Below are positions 5,320 to 5,380 of a stretch of 5,380 nucleotides of DNA, one piece after another. The stretch's first letter is position 1; every line of letters begins with the position of its first letter. The stretch is from positions 1 through 5,380 of the forward strand of contig USEE01000125.1 in NCBI GenBank assembly GCA_900553645.1. The letters are read 5' to 3'. The translations under genes and the position numbers were made by a program. This DNA comes from an uncultured Eubacteriales bacterium (GTDB taxonomy: Bacteria; Bacillota_A; Clostridia; Christensenellales; Aristaeellaceae). The notes beneath the pieces are model-generated. The model had not been told where the DNA came from. It did no database searches and worked only from the letters and a program-made list of their open reading frames with translations.

Positions 5320-5380
5320 ATGATAGCTCAGAGAGCACCTATGGGTTGGAACTCCTGGAACACCTTCGGCACTAACATCT
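5320..5380 (+). CDS. GH27-type alpha-galactosidase, N-terminal fragment cut by the window edge
   Basis: Only the first 20 codons are inside the window: MIAQRAPMGWNSWNTFGTNI. The block PMGWNSWNTFG is the hallmark N-terminal strand of glycoside hydrolase family 27, whose members remove terminal alpha-galactose, or less often alpha-N-acetylgalactosamine or beta-arabinopyranose. The catalytic aspartates lie beyond the window, so activity cannot be confirmed. There is no signal peptide before this block, suggesting a cytoplasmic enzyme acting on imported oligosaccharides. ATG 5320 has an AGGATGG-like site about 8-11 bases upstream. An in-frame ATG at 5308 is less likely because the purine-rich site touches it. 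It follows the Gfo/Idh/MocA gene by 175 bases in the same direction. Confidence 0.82.
   Translation, partial: MIAQRAPMGWNSWNTFGTNI

Overview
The window looks like chromosomal DNA from a GC-rich, Gram-positive-type anaerobe, most likely of the class Clostridia (Bacillota). This is inferred from strong AGGAGG-type ribosome binding sites, clean sigma-A-type promoters with 17-base spacers, short operon gaps, and an ATP-dependent, non-PTS amino-sugar kinase next to murQ. No rRNA, tRNA or universal marker gene is present, so finer placement is not supported. No mobile element, CRISPR array or RNA gene was seen.

Layout. On the minus strand, from about 2673 down to the left edge, lies a three-gene operon read right to left: a D-glutamate cyclase-like protein (GLUCM-like C-terminal / DUF4392 family), murQ (N-acetylmuramic acid 6-phosphate etherase), and a BadF/BadG/BcrA/BcrD-type sugar kinase that runs off the window at base 1. 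A divergent control region (2674-2878) carries one good promoter in each direction, and an identical 9-base direct repeat touches both -35 boxes. On the plus strand follows a beta-lactamase-fold serine hydrolase (2879-3931). Next comes a Gfo/Idh/MocA-family NAD(P)-dependent oxidoreductase (4080-5144) with its own near-consensus promoter. A 175-base leader with competing hairpins then leads into the first 20 codons of a GH27-type alpha-galactosidase at the right edge.

How the genes may work together. The kinase could make MurNAc-6-phosphate (as MurK-type kinases do), and MurQ would convert it to GlcNAc-6-phosphate plus D-lactate. The divergent serine hydrolase resembles the beta-lactamase-like protein of the Bacillus subtilis murQ cluster and may act on MurNAc-peptides or related products. 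The D-glutamate cyclase-like protein could dispose of the D-glutamate released from stem peptides. The left two thirds is therefore best read as a peptidoglycan salvage locus that handles both the sugar and, as a hypothesis, the D-amino acid. The D-glutamate link is the most novel-looking point. The right third (oxidoreductase plus GH27) looks like a separate carbohydrate-use unit. No MurNAc transporter, MurR-type regulator, NagZ or NamZ is visible; they may lie outside the window.
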